A stretch of 29,922 nucleotides of DNA from JAJFFW01 sp039187035 (lineage in GTDB: Bacteria > Pseudomonadota > Alphaproteobacteria > Caulobacterales > Parvularculaceae), in assembly GCA_039187035.1 (NCBI GenBank), contig JBCCZS010000013.1:1-29922 (forward strand). Reading direction: 5' to 3'. Shown piece by piece: positions 15,229 to 23,665 of this stretch. The translations under genes were made by a program, and so were the position numbers. Numbering within the stretch: position 1 is the stretch's first letter; each line of letters starts with the position of its first letter. The notes beneath the pieces were generated by a model. It ran no database searches. It saw only the letters and a list, made by a program, of their open reading frames with translations, and had not been told where the DNA came from.

Positions 15229-16272
15229 ATGGCCAAAACGACCGCCGCACTTGCGGCCCTTTCCGCCGCCTTGCTGCTCGGCGCCTGCACCACTTACGAT
15301 ACGGCGTCGCCGTCCGCACAAGGCTCGTCCGCGCAAACTGCTAGCGCGCAGGTCGCGCAATTCGAACAAGACCGGCAGGCGATCCTCGCCATGGTCGGCA
15401 ACCACGCGGTGAAATTCGAATTCACCGAAACGGTGTCGTTCGCCCCGGGATACGAGCCCAAAGACCCTTACGTTTCCGGCGCGAATGAAGTCGTCCTCGT
15501 CGTTGAAGACGCCGGCGATTTCATCAGCTTACAACACATTCTCGTCGTCGGCGGCGGCGGGCAGAAATTCGCCATCAAACATTGGCGCCAGGATTGGCGC
15601 TACGAGCCGTCGCAAGTTTTGACCTTCGTCGGCGGCAATACGTGGGACGTGCGCCCGGTCTCGCCTGCGGAGGCGAAGGGCAAGTGGTCGCAAACGGTCT
15701 ATCAGGTCGACGACAGCCCGCGTTACGGCGCTGTCGGCGCATGGACCCACGGCGCGGCGGTGTCTCAGTGGACCCCGCCCGCCGAATGGCGCCCGCTCCC
15801 CCGGCGAGATATGACGACCCGCGACGATTACCACGCCGTCGACGCGGTCAACATCCACGCGGTCACGCCGACGGGCTGGGTGCATGAGCAAGCGAACTTG
15901 AAGATCGCGCTGCGGGGCGAGCCGCAAGCGCTGGTCCGCGAGATCGGCGTGAACACGTACGACAAGTTCAACGACTTCGAGAGCGAGATCGCGACGGATT
16001 ATTGGTCGGCGACGCAGGATTACTGGACCGCCGTCCGTGCGGCATGGTCCGCCTTTGAAGTTCCGGGCACGACGTTCGGGGTGACGCTAAAGGGCGAGAC
16101 CGCCGATCTTTACGGACCGCTCTTAACGTATGCGGATGAAATCCGGTCGGGCAAAAAGTCGGTGGAGGTCGCAATCGCGGAAGCCGAGACCAAGATAGCG
16201 GCGTATACGACGCGCACGCCCCCGCCGTTGCAAGAACGCCTGCGCGAGCCCGCCCCGGCGCAAAGCGACTAG
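15229..16272 (+). CDS. DUF6607 family lipoprotein
   Basis: The 347-residue protein has a lipoprotein signal ending LLLGAC, with the lipidated Cys at residue 20 and Thr at +2, so outer-membrane placement is likely. The body matches the DUF6607 family as I recall it: DRQAILAMVGNHAVKFEFTETV, PYVSGANEVV, GDFISLQHILVV, IKHWRQDWRYEP and WSQTVYQVDDSPRYG. The function is unknown. Members are often found beside TonB-dependent receptors, as here, where it is divergent from the heme receptor across 145 bases. A role in heme or iron handling at the outer membrane is inference. ATG 15229 is chosen because the lipobox then falls at the usual distance. Confidence 0.8.
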   Translation: MAKTTAALAALSAALLLGACTTYDTASPSAQGSSAQTASAQVAQFEQDRQAILAMVGNHAVKFEFTETVSFAPGYEPKDPYVSGANEVVLVVEDAGDFISLQHILVVGGGGQKFAIKHWRQDWRYEPSQVLTFVGGNTWDVRPVSPAEAKGKWSQTVYQVDDSPRYGAVGAWTHGAAVSQWTPPAEWRPLPRRDMTTRDDYHAVDAVNIHAVTPTGWVHEQANLKIALRGEPQALVREIGVNTYDKFNDFESEIATDYWSATQDYWTAVRAAWSAFEVPGTTFGVTLKGETADLYGPLLTYADEIRSGKKSVEVAIAEAETKIAAYTTRTPPPLQERLREPAPAQSD

Positions 16273-16323
16273 TCCCAGGCGCGCACGGCTTTTCGGGGCG
16301 CGAAACCGCGCTATAAGGGCGGC

Positions 16324-16710
16324 GTGACCCGTAGTCTTCGATATCGATGGACCCGCGCCGCGCTCGCGCTCGTCCTGGCGTTGCAAGGGATCGCCGCGAG
16401 CGCCCTCGCCGGCGGAACGGGCGTCGACGTCGGCTCTTTCGTGTGCGCGCCCAACGGCCCGGTGAGCGCGGAGACCGAACAAGCCGCGCGCGATCTTCTC
16501 GGTTTCCTCAGCGACGACGAGAAGCCGGCCCATGCCGAGCATTGCCCGCTCTGCGTTCTTGACGGCGCTAACGGCTTTCTATTGCAAGCGGCATCCGCCG
16601 GCATGCGGATCGCGGCCGCGCGCGCCGTCTCGCCCGCCCCCGTCGACCGGCACGCGGTCGGCGCAACGGGGCCGCCCTTGGGAGGCCGTGCGCCGCCCGT
16701 CTTTCACTGA
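16324..16710 (+). CDS. DUF2946-like small CxxC protein
   Basis: A 128-residue product from GTG 16324. It starts with a signal or membrane segment (AALALVLALQGIAASALA, residues ~12-29), carries HCPLC (CxxC, residues ~74-77) and ends with a GPPLGGRAPP motif; this layout is typical of DUF2946 proteins. These often neighbour TonB receptors for metals, copper among them, and probably bind a metal through the CxxC and nearby His, but no role is proven. It is 51 bases after the DUF6607 gene and 75 before the next receptor. TATAAG at 16312-16317 is a possible -10 so close to the GTG that the transcript might be nearly leaderless; AAGGG there could instead be a Shine-Dalgarno. Confidence 0.65.
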   Translation: MTRSLRYRWTRAALALVLALQGIAASALAGGTGVDVGSFVCAPNGPVSAETEQAARDLLGFLSDDEKPAHAEHCPLCVLDGANGFLLQAASAGMRIAAARAVSPAPVDRHAVGATGPPLGGRAPPVFH

Positions 16711-16785
16711 CCGCACAAAGTCGTAACGCACCCGCGGCGGAACCGCCCGGCGTGCGCGTTTTTCGTCAGTTGAAAGTACACCCCC

Positions 16786-18891
16786 ATGATCCGCACGACC
16801 CTGTTGGCCGGGACGGCCGCCCTCGCCCTATGTCGGCCGGCGATCGCCCAGAGCAACGCGCAACCGGCCGCCGATGAGACCTGGCGCGGCGACGTCATCG
16901 TCGTCGAAGGGCGCAAACTCTCGCCTTACGCCGTCGGCGACGCCGCCGTCGCCCGCATCCCCGTCCCGCTCGACGAGATCCCGCAATCCATACAAGTGCT
17001 CACGCCGACGCTGCTGCGCGAGCAAGAATTGAACACTTTGTCGGACGCGTTGCTGAACGTCTCCGGCGTCACGCCCTCGCAACCGTCGGAAATCGTTCTG
17101 GCCAATCCGGTCGTGCGCGGCTTCGAAGCGGAGATCTATGTCGACGGCCTCATCGGCTACGGCGACACCGCCGTCATCGACCCCGCAAGCCTTGTCGGCG
17201 TCGAACGCATCGAGGTGGCGAAAGGGCCGACCTCGACCCTTTTCGGCGGCGGCACGGGCGCGCCCGTCGGCGGCCTGATCAACGTCGTCACAAAGACGCC
17301 TGAGGACGAGGCCTTCGCGCGCGTCGGACTGCGGGCCGGCAGCTTTTCAACCGTGGCCCCGACGATCGACGTCAACATTCCCCTCGGCGACGGCGCCGGT
17401 TTGCGATTGCCGGCCGAGTACTTCCGGTCCGACGACTTTATCGACGAGGTCGAGATCGAACGGATCACCTTGAACCCGTCCGTGAGCTTGCGTTTGTCGG
17501 ACAAGACCGACGCGATCCTGCGCGTCGGCTACAACCGGGTCGAGCAGCTTGAATATGTCGGCCTGCCCGCGCAGGTCGCCGAGACCCCGGGCGTCGATCC
17601 CTTCCAGTTCACAAGCGCGCCGGACGCGCCGGACACCGTGATCGAGAATTTGACCGTTCACGGATCGCTCACCCATCGCGTCAGCGAAGCGGTATCGGCG
17701 AACGTGCAGATACGCCGATTCAGCAATAGCTTCGACGAATTCTCAACGTCGCCCTTTTTCGCCTTCTTCCCGATCGAAGAGACGTCCGCGCTCCAGATTC
17801 GCGGCCAGTTGCCGGCGGACGTTCGCCAGTGGACGGCCGACGCGAGCGTCACGGCCGAATTCGAAACCGGCGGGCTCGACCACACGCTGTTGGCCGGCCT
17901 GACCTATGATGAGACGAATTATCAGGCGGCGACCGGGTTCGATTTCTTCAATATTCTGGGCCCCTACGACTACGTGACGCAAACGCCGACGTTGGAGTTC
18001 GGCGCGACGCCGACGCTGACGACGTTTCTCGAAAGCGACTACAAGACGCTCGCCGGCTACGTGCAGGACCATATTCGCATCGGCGAGCGCGTCAGTCTCC
18101 TCGTCAGCGGCCGGTTGAGCCGCTACCGGCTCGTGGAAATCGAAGGCGGTCAGGGAACGGACGAAACCTTCACGCGGTTTGACCCGCGCGTCGGCGCAAC
18201 CGTCGAGATCGTCGACGGCTTATCGGCGTTCGCCGGCTGGTCCACCGGCTCGCGTTTGTCGCTCTTTTTCGCCGGGGCGGAGGGGGCGCCGCCGGACCTG
18301 GAGACCTCGAATTCGCTCGAAGGCGGCTTTAAATTCGCCCTTAGCGAGTTCGGCTTGTCGGGCACGCTCGCGGGGTTTCGGATCGTGCGTGAAAACGTGC
18401 CGACGCCTGATCCGACGACGTTCGTCACGTCGGTGCAGACCGGCGAACAACGCTCGGTCGGCGCGGAACTCGACCTCGTTTGGGAACCCTCGCTGCAGCT
18501 CTCGGTCCTCATGTCTGCCGCCTATACGGACGCTGAAATTCGCGAAGACACGGAGATCCCCGTCGGCGACGCCTTGCCGCGCGTGCCGGAATATTCCGGC
18601 CGGCTCGCCGCGCGCTACCGCTTTGTCGGCGCGCTGGACGGTCTCGGCGTCGGCGCCGGCGTTACGTTCGCGTCCGAGGCCGACATTACGCTCCCCAACA
18701 GCTTTGATTCCGACGCCTACGCCGTATTCGACGCGCAGGCTTCTTATGCGCTCGGGGCTTATCGGGTCGGCGTCACCGTCCAAAATATCGCGGATGCGGA
18801 CTATTTCACGCCGTACCAGTACTTCAACCAAGCCGTCGTTCGACCGGGCGCGCCGCGATCGGCGTTCGTCACCTTATCGGCGGAATTTTAA
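16786..18891 (+). CDS. TonB-dependent siderophore-type receptor
   Basis: The 701-residue precursor has a signal peptide (LLAGTAALALCRPAIAQS, cut near residue 22) and a TonB-siderophore receptor plug: VIVVEGRKLSPYAVGDAAVARIP, DEIPQSIQVLTPTLL, LSDALLNVSGVTPSQPS, VVRGFEAEIYVDGLIGYGD, VERIEVAKGPTSTLFGG and GGLINVVTKTP. The barrel follows and the protein ends in AEF with a terminal Phe. It should import a metal-chelate or similar ligand; the ligand is not predictable. The gene is followed after 11 bases by a Tat-exported DJ-1/PfpI protein, so the two are cotranscribed, which is unusual for a plain ferri-siderophore receptor. I see no Fur box in the 75 bases upstream. Confidence 0.9.
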   Translation: MIRTTLLAGTAALALCRPAIAQSNAQPAADETWRGDVIVVEGRKLSPYAVGDAAVARIPVPLDEIPQSIQVLTPTLLREQELNTLSDALLNVSGVTPSQPSEIVLANPVVRGFEAEIYVDGLIGYGDTAVIDPASLVGVERIEVAKGPTSTLFGGGTGAPVGGLINVVTKTPEDEAFARVGLRAGSFSTVAPTIDVNIPLGDGAGLRLPAEYFRSDDFIDEVEIERITLNPSVSLRLSDKTDAILRVGYNRVEQLEYVGLPAQVAETPGVDPFQFTSAPDAPDTVIENLTVHGSLTHRVSEAVSANVQIRRFSNSFDEFSTSPFFAFFPIEETSALQIRGQLPADVRQWTADASVTAEFETGGLDHTLLAGLTYDETNYQAATGFDFFNILGPYDYVTQTPTLEFGATPTLTTFLESDYKTLAGYVQDHIRIGERVSLLVSGRLSRYRLVEIEGGQGTDETFTRFDPRVGATVEIVDGLSAFAGWSTGSRLSLFFAGAEGAPPDLETSNSLEGGFKFALSEFGLSGTLAGFRIVRENVPTPDPTTFVTSVQTGEQRSVGAELDLVWEPSLQLSVLMSAAYTDAEIREDTEIPVGDALPRVPEYSGRLAARYRFVGALDGLGVGAGVTFASEADITLPNSFDSDAYAVFDAQASYALGAYRVGVTVQNIADADYFTPYQYFNQAVVRPGAPRSAFVTLSAEF

Positions 18892-18902
18892 GGACAAACA
18901 CG

Positions 18903-19799
18903 ATGACCCAATCACGTAGAACCCTCCTGCGCGGCGCCGTCGGCGCCGGCGCGCTCTCCCCGTTTCTCGCTCTGGCGACCGCCATGCAACGCGTCGCGGC
19001 GGAAGACGGTGCAGCCGCGCGTTTTGGTTCGACCGCCAAGGAAGCCGAGGCGATCGCTTTTCGGGCGCACGAGGATCTCATGGCCTATCCGGGGCTTAAA
19101 ATGCACGGATCGGAAGAGGTCGCGATGCTCGTCTACCCGAACATGACGATGCTCGACCTTGTCGGCCCGCAGTACTTTTTCTCCTCCATGATGGGCGCGA
19201 CCGTCCGGCTCGTCGCCAAAGATCCGGACCTCGCCCCGGTGATGGGCGACACGGGGTTCGCGATCGTGCCGACCACAAGCATGGCGGACTGTCCGCAGGC
19301 GCTCGATATTTTATTCGTGCCCGGCGGGCTCGGCGGCACAATCGACGCGATGCGCGACGACGGGACGATCGACTTCGTCGCCGACCGCGGCGCCCGCGCC
19401 AAAAACGTCACGTCGGTTTGCACCGGCTCGTTGATCCTCGGCCAAGCCGGGCTCTTAGAGGGCAAACGCGCGACGAGCCACTGGGCGGCCCGTCATCTGT
19501 TGTCGGAGTTCGGCGCTACGCCGGTCGCCGAGCGCGTGGTGACGGACGGCAAGGTCACGACCGGCGCCGGCGTTTCGGCGGGCCTCGACTTTGCCCTCGC
19601 GCTTCTCGCTCAACTGCGCGGCGCGCCGTACGCGAAGGCGATCCAACTGCAAGCCGAGTACGCGCCAGCGCCGCTTTTCGACGCCGGCACGCCCGAAACC
19701 GCAGACCCCGCGCTGCGTGATCCGTTGCACGAGATGTTCGCGTCCGCGCTGTTCTCCATGAAGGAGGCGGCGCGCTCGGCGCGAACAGGGTCCCGCTAG
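18903..19799 (+). CDS. Tat-exported DJ-1/PfpI protein, isonitrile hydratase-like
   Basis: The first 34 residues form a Tat signal (SRRTLLRG, residues 4-11, then a hydrophobic stretch), so the 298-residue protein should act in the periplasm. Residues ~70-270 are a DJ-1/PfpI domain. SVCTGSLILGQAGLLEGKRATSHW gives the nucleophile C173 in its elbow, followed by T174, and MLDLVGP gives D85. These correspond to the Cys, Thr and Asp needed by Pseudomonas isonitrile hydratase (InhA), and QAEYAPAPLFDAGTPE also resembles InhA. InhA turns isonitriles into N-formamides, but close relatives include other hydrolases and AraC-linked domains, so the reaction is not certain. The gene is 11 bases behind the TonB receptor and shares its operon. 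Confidence 0.8.
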   Translation: MTQSRRTLLRGAVGAGALSPFLALATAMQRVAAEDGAAARFGSTAKEAEAIAFRAHEDLMAYPGLKMHGSEEVAMLVYPNMTMLDLVGPQYFFSSMMGATVRLVAKDPDLAPVMGDTGFAIVPTTSMADCPQALDILFVPGGLGGTIDAMRDDGTIDFVADRGARAKNVTSVCTGSLILGQAGLLEGKRATSHWAARHLLSEFGATPVAERVVTDGKVTTGAGVSAGLDFALALLAQLRGAPYAKAIQLQAEYAPAPLFDAGTPETADPALRDPLHEMFASALFSMKEAARSARTGSR

Positions 19800-19931
19800 C
19801 CGCCGACGGCCCCCGCCCTCCCGCGACGGACTTTGCGAGCCTTTCGCAAGCATGCGATAACGGCGTCGAGCGGCGGCGGCGCATGGACGCCGCGCCGCTC
19901 GCATTGCGCAACGCATGAAGGGGACCCCTAC

Positions 19932-20765
19932 ATGCCCTCACGACGAACCGCGATCATCGGCGGTGCGCTCCTGGCGGCGGGCGGCGCCGTCGCCGCCTCA
20001 CGTCTGCGCCAAAGCGCTTTTGAGCGGCGCGTCGCGACCGTCGGCGACGATCCGCTCCCCGACGATCGGGGCGTCGTGCTCACGCGCGGCCATGGCTTTC
20101 AAGTCGACCATATCGGCCTCGCCGTTCCGGACACGCAGGAGGGGGTGCGGTATGTTGAAGACAAGACCGGCGTTGCGCCCGTTCTGACGGCGCGCGACCC
20201 CGGGGAGTTCTATTGGAGCGGCGCGCTCGGCATCGGCGCCGACAGTTTTCTGGAGATTATCGGCCCCAACCCCGACCACCGGGGCGTTCAGCCTTTCAAA
20301 TCCGTATTGGCGGGCCTGCGCGAGCCCGTCTTGATGTTCTGGTACGTCGCGACCGACGACTTCAACGCGTTTGCAAAGCGCGTGAAGGACGCCGGCGCGC
20401 GCCTCGACCAGATCGTCGACGTCGATCCGGGCGACAATGTGAACGGCGCAGACTACACGCGTGCGATTATCGGCCCGGGGTTCGTCAGCCAGCGGCCAAG
20501 CGTCATTGAATGGCGCAATCGGTCCGTCGAGCAGACGGCCGAGTCGTCGTGCACCCTCACGGCGTTTTCCATGAGCCTGCCGGATCCGTCCGAGATCAAC
20601 GCGCTTTTCCGCACCCTCGGGATCAACGTCGCGGTCGGCGACGGCCCGAGCCGGATGGCGATGACGCTCGACACGCCGAAAGGCGACGTCGAATTCACAA
20701 ACAACGGGTACGAACTGACGACGACGCGCATGCTCGCCGCGATCGCCCGCCGACCGTTCGGATAG
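19932..20765 (+). CDS. Tat-type glyoxalase-like (VOC) protein
   Basis: The start ATG 19932 follows GAAGGGG and gives MPSRRTAIIGGALLAAGG, a twin-arginine signal or anchor, so the 277-residue protein probably works in the periplasm. A longer frame from TTG 19833 would bury this signal and is rejected. The domain from residue ~55 resembles the glyoxalase-like VOC family: FQVDHIGLAVPDTQEGVRYVEDKTGVAP with a conserved metal-site His, then SFLEIIGPNPDH and a second half with ALFRTLGINVAVGDGPSR. The reaction is unknown. It lies 132 bases after the DJ-1/PfpI gene; both proteins carry Tat signals, suggesting a common periplasmic task. A 9-bp dyad starts at its stop codon. Confidence 0.78.
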   Translation: MPSRRTAIIGGALLAAGGAVAASRLRQSAFERRVATVGDDPLPDDRGVVLTRGHGFQVDHIGLAVPDTQEGVRYVEDKTGVAPVLTARDPGEFYWSGALGIGADSFLEIIGPNPDHRGVQPFKSVLAGLREPVLMFWYVATDDFNAFAKRVKDAGARLDQIVDVDPGDNVNGADYTRAIIGPGFVSQRPSVIEWRNRSVEQTAESSCTLTAFSMSLPDPSEINALFRTLGINVAVGDGPSRMAMTLDTPKGDVEFTNNGYELTTTRMLAAIARRPFG

Positions 20766-20822
20766 GCGTTACGGTACAGCGTATCGACGCGGTCTCGCCA
20801 CGAAGGACCACTGCGTAACGCC
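20765..20822. terminator. 9-bp inverted repeat at the end of the VOC gene
   Basis: GGCGTTACG (20765-20773) and CGTAACGCC (20814-20822) are perfect reverse complements with 40 bases between. The left arm begins in the stop codon. There is no U-tract, so a factor-independent terminator is not proven; it could be a 3'-end hairpin or an operator dyad of the following operon, whose start is 133 bases away. Confidence 0.35.
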
Positions 20823-20898
20823 GCCGCACCGGCGCAGGACCGCTTCGTCAACGCGCACCAATGGCGCACGCTATGCGCCTTCCGCGCAGACGCGCCAA

Positions 20899-20910
20899 AT
20901 GATATACCAT
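20899..20910. promoter_or_regulatory. Candidate operator ATGATATACCAT (copy 1)
   Basis: This AT-rich near-palindrome (ATGRTATAYCAT with one mismatched pair) stands out in G+C-rich sequence 45 bases before the YCII start. A related site, AAGATATATCAT, lies at 27361-27372 in the lyase/aldehyde dehydrogenase divergent region. GntR-family operators often look like this, but no regulator gene is in the window. It may overlap a -10 element. Confidence 0.45.
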
Positions 20911-20955
20911 TTTGGGGCTGCGCAACGCCGCCCGCAAAACGGATGATCCGCCCCC

Positions 20956-21345
20956 ATGGACGACGAGCCGGCGACCGTAGACCGACAAAAGCGCAGGACG
21001 TTTCTCGTCGTTTGCGAAGACGAGCCGTCGAACGCACACCTGCGCGCCGACCATTTGATCGGGCACCTGGAGCACGTCGAACGCCATTGGCGTCGTTACG
21101 TGGTCGCCGGCCCGTTGCGCGAAGACGGCGAGGATCGGCTGACGGCATCCGCTTTTCTGGTTTACGCGGACGATCTAGACGACGCGAAATCCTTGATGGC
21201 CGGCGACCCCTACGTCGCGTCGGGGCTTTACCGCCGGATCGACTACCGCGACATGACCCTATCGATCGGAACCTATCTCGGCGGCAAAATCTGGGACGAC
21301 AAAGAATCCCTCGTCGACCGCGCGCTCGGCGGACCGAGGCGGTAG
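20956..21345 (+). CDS. YCII-related domain protein
   Basis: A 129-residue cytoplasmic protein with the YCII fold: RRTFLVVCEDEPSNAHLRADHLIGHLEHVERHW, then VVAGPLREDGEDRLTASAFLVYADDLDDAKSLMAGDPYVASGLYRRIDY. The AGPL and DPY-x-x-GLY blocks are the family hallmarks and the His in the first helix is the usual active-site candidate. YCII and related proteins include dehydrochlorinases and muconolactone-isomerase-like enzymes of aromatic breakdown, so an isomerase or lyase step is plausible. It is the first gene of a six-gene unit; the next starts 8 bases downstream. Confidence 0.82.
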   Translation: MDDEPATVDRQKRRTFLVVCEDEPSNAHLRADHLIGHLEHVERHWRRYVVAGPLREDGEDRLTASAFLVYADDLDDAKSLMAGDPYVASGLYRRIDYRDMTLSIGTYLGGKIWDDKESLVDRALGGPRR

Positions 21346-21353
21346 ACGCCGCG

Positions 21354-22007
21354 ATGCTAGACGCGACGCTTCTTACGCTCGTCCACCTCCTGGTTTTTGC
21401 GTACTGGCTCGGCGGCGATATCGGCGCGTTTTACGCCGCGGGCTTCCTCACCCGCGACGGCGTCCCGCGAGACCGCCGGTTGTTTGCGGCGAAGATGCTC
21501 GGCGATATCGACATGGCGCCGCGCACCGCCATCATCCTCGCCTTCCCGACCGGGTTCGCGCTGGCGGCCGCAAAAGGTTGGATAACGGCGCCGGCGGGAG
21601 CGGTCGCCGCGGTCGCCGCAGGCGCGCTCGCCTGGCTCGCAGTCGTCTGGCGCTTGCACTTGAAGGCCGGGGCCGACGAGATCTTGCGCACGGTCGACAC
21701 GATCGTGCGTTGGAGCGCGCTCGTCGCCATCGCCGGCTTCGGCGCGGTCGGCCTGGCTGGCGTCCTGGATTTGCCGCTCTTTGTCGTTCTAAAATCGTTT
21801 GCGCTCGCCGTGACGATCGCGTGCGGGCTCGCCATCCGCGCGGTCGCCGCGCCGCTCGGTCCCGCGTTCGCCAAGCTCGCGGCCGGCGACGACGACGATG
21901 CGATATCGGCGGTTCGCGGCGTCATGGCCAAAGCGCGCCCGCTCGTTCTGGCGATCTGGGCGACGCTCGTCGTCGCCGCCTGGCTCGGGATCGCCGTCCC
22001 GACGTGA
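21354..22007 (+). CDS. Six-helix membrane protein of unknown function
   Basis: A 217-residue inner-membrane protein with about six helices: LTLVHLLVFAYWLGGDIGAF; TAIILAFPTGFALAAA; AGAVAAVAAGALAWLAVVW; WSALVAIAGFGAVGLAGVL; PLFVVLKSFALAVTIACGLA; LVLAIWATLVVAAWLGI. The start at ATG 21354 opens directly with the first helix; longer in-frame starts run back through the YCII gene and are rejected. VHLLVFAYWLGGDIGAFYAAGF followed by a charged loop recalls an uncharacterised proteobacterial family. It lacks paired heme-type His and transporter motifs. Position between YCII and a FAD oxidase suggests an electron-acceptor or uptake role, which is speculation. Confidence 0.75.
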   Translation: MLDATLLTLVHLLVFAYWLGGDIGAFYAAGFLTRDGVPRDRRLFAAKMLGDIDMAPRTAIILAFPTGFALAAAKGWITAPAGAVAAVAAGALAWLAVVWRLHLKAGADEILRTVDTIVRWSALVAIAGFGAVGLAGVLDLPLFVVLKSFALAVTIACGLAIRAVAAPLGPAFAKLAAGDDDDAISAVRGVMAKARPLVLAIWATLVVAAWLGIAVPT

Positions 22008-22047
22008 ACAGAGCCGCCCAAACGTTCAGCCTGCGAAGGACCTCGCC

Positions 22048-23661
22048 ATGTCGGACACGCTAGCGCCGCAGCACGTGAGCAACGACGTCGCGTCCGTCAT
22101 GGCGCAAATTGTCGGTTCGGAGAACATCTCGGAAGATCCGGCCTTGCGCGAGCTGTACAGCCAGGACGTCTGGGCGAAGGGACGCACCGTTGATTTCGTC
22201 GTCGCGCCGCAATCGACGGATGCGCTGTCGCGCGTCGTGTCGGCCGCCGCAGCGCGCGGCGTCGCGCTTCTGCCGCGCGGCGGCGGCATGTCGTACACGA
22301 ACGGTTTCACCACGGATCGCGCCGGCGCCGGCGTTGTCGACTTTGCCGGTCTGTCGCGGATCGTCGAGATCAACGCCGACGACATGTACATGTCGGTCGA
22401 GGCGGGCTGCACCTGGGCGGCGCTCCACGAGGCGCTCAAACCCCTCGGCCTTAGAACGCCCTTTTGGGGTCCCCTTTCCGGGCTGACCTCGACCATCGGC
22501 GGCGGTCTTTCCCAAAACAACGCCTTCTTCGGCGCCGGCGTTTACGGCCCGACGTCGGAGAGCGTCCTCTCGGTCACCGTCGTTCTCGGCGACGGACGCG
22601 TTCTGCGCACCGGAACCGCCGGCGCGCCCGGCGCCAAACCGTTCTGGCGGCATTACGGGCCGGACCTGACCGGACTGTTCCTGGGCGACGCCGGCGCCCT
22701 CGGCTTCAAGGCGCAAGCGACGCTCCGTCTCATCCCGGCGCCGGAACATGACGACGGCGCGAGCTTTGAATTCTCAACGCGCGCGGCCTGCGCCGCCGCC
22801 ATGGCCGACGTCGCCCGGCAAAATCTCGCCGCGGAAGTCTTCGGCTTCGACCCCAACCTCCAGCGCGTACGGATGAAACGCGCGTCGATCGCCGCTGACG
22901 CGAAGTCGCTCGTCAACGTCATGAAGAAACAGGGCTCGGTGATGGGGGCCCTGAAAGAAGGCGCGAAAGTCGCCCTCGCCGGCCGCGATTTTATAGACGA
23001 TGCAGCGTACACGCTGCATTTCGCCGTCGAGGGCCGCTCGGCGGCGGGCGTCGCGGAGAATATTGATGCGCTCAAGGCGATCTGCGCAAACCATGGCGGG
23101 CGCGAAATCGAAAACTCGATCCCGACGATTATCCGCGCGAACCCTTTTACGCCGTTGAACAATATGCTCGGCCCGCAGGGCGAACGCTGGGTTCCGGTTC
23201 ACGGCATCGTGCCGATGTCCGAAGGGCCGGCGACGTGGGCCGAAATCGACGACGTTTTCGCCTCGATGCGCGCCGACCTCGACGCGTGCGAGATCTTGAC
23301 CGGCTACCTCGTCACCTCGTTGTCGACGACGGGTTACCTGGTGGAACCGGTATTCATTTGGCCCGAAGCGCTCTTCGCGCTGCACGAAGCGTCCGTTGAG
23401 AAAAGTTGGCTCGACCGCCTGCCGCGCCACGCGCCGAACCCCGAGGCGACCGCGCTCGTCGCCGAAGCGCGCGCAAAAGTCGTCGACGTTTTTAAACGCC
23501 GCGGCGGCGCACACTTTCAAATCGGGCGCACCTATCCCTATCTCGCGACCCGCGCGCCCGAAACGCGTGCGCTCGTGGAAACGCTGAAGGCCGCGCTCGA
23601 CCCGCACGGCGTCGTCAATCCCGGCGCGCTCGGACTAAACGCGGACGCACCCGAGGACTGA
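22048..23661 (+). CDS. FAD-linked oxidase (PCMH/VAO family)
   Basis: The 537-residue protein has a PCMH-type FAD-binding domain (residues ~45-235): FVVAPQSTDALSRVVSAAAARGVALLPRGGGMSYTNGF, then SVEAGCTWAALHEALKPLG, STIGGGLSQNNAFFG and GPTSESVLSVTVVLGDG. The cap domain follows and the C-terminus has the family's GVVNPGALG motif. This layout fits the vanillyl-alcohol oxidase/4-cresol/glycolate-oxidase superfamily, which oxidise hydroxy acids, aldehydes or phenols. ATG 22048 is chosen after GCGAAGGA; an upstream in-frame GTG would overlap the membrane protein. It has no signal peptide. The next gene starts 4 bases after its stop. The substrate is unknown. Confidence 0.87.
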   Translation: MSDTLAPQHVSNDVASVMAQIVGSENISEDPALRELYSQDVWAKGRTVDFVVAPQSTDALSRVVSAAAARGVALLPRGGGMSYTNGFTTDRAGAGVVDFAGLSRIVEINADDMYMSVEAGCTWAALHEALKPLGLRTPFWGPLSGLTSTIGGGLSQNNAFFGAGVYGPTSESVLSVTVVLGDGRVLRTGTAGAPGAKPFWRHYGPDLTGLFLGDAGALGFKAQATLRLIPAPEHDDGASFEFSTRAACAAAMADVARQNLAAEVFGFDPNLQRVRMKRASIAADAKSLVNVMKKQGSVMGALKEGAKVALAGRDFIDDAAYTLHFAVEGRSAAGVAENIDALKAICANHGGREIENSIPTIIRANPFTPLNNMLGPQGERWVPVHGIVPMSEGPATWAEIDDVFASMRADLDACEILTGYLVTSLSTTGYLVEPVFIWPEALFALHEASVEKSWLDRLPRHAPNPEATALVAEARAKVVDVFKRRGGAHFQIGRTYPYLATRAPETRALVETLKAALDPHGVVNPGALGLNADAPED

Positions 23662-23665
23662 ACCT

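Noticed and set aside
15084..15293. Longer N-terminus for the heme-type receptor
   Set aside because: The extension overlaps the divergent lipoprotein start and hides the signal peptide; ATG 15083 follows a strong GGAGGGG.
16297..16317. Hairpin GCGCG-AAAC-CGCGC before the DUF2946 gene as a terminator
   Set aside because: Five base pairs with no U-tract in a G+C-rich spacer; likely chance, and it overlaps the possible -10 element.
19833..19931. Upstream TTG start for the glyoxalase-like gene
   Set aside because: It would place 33 non-conserved residues before a twin-arginine signal that needs to be N-terminal; ATG 19932 has a good Shine-Dalgarno.
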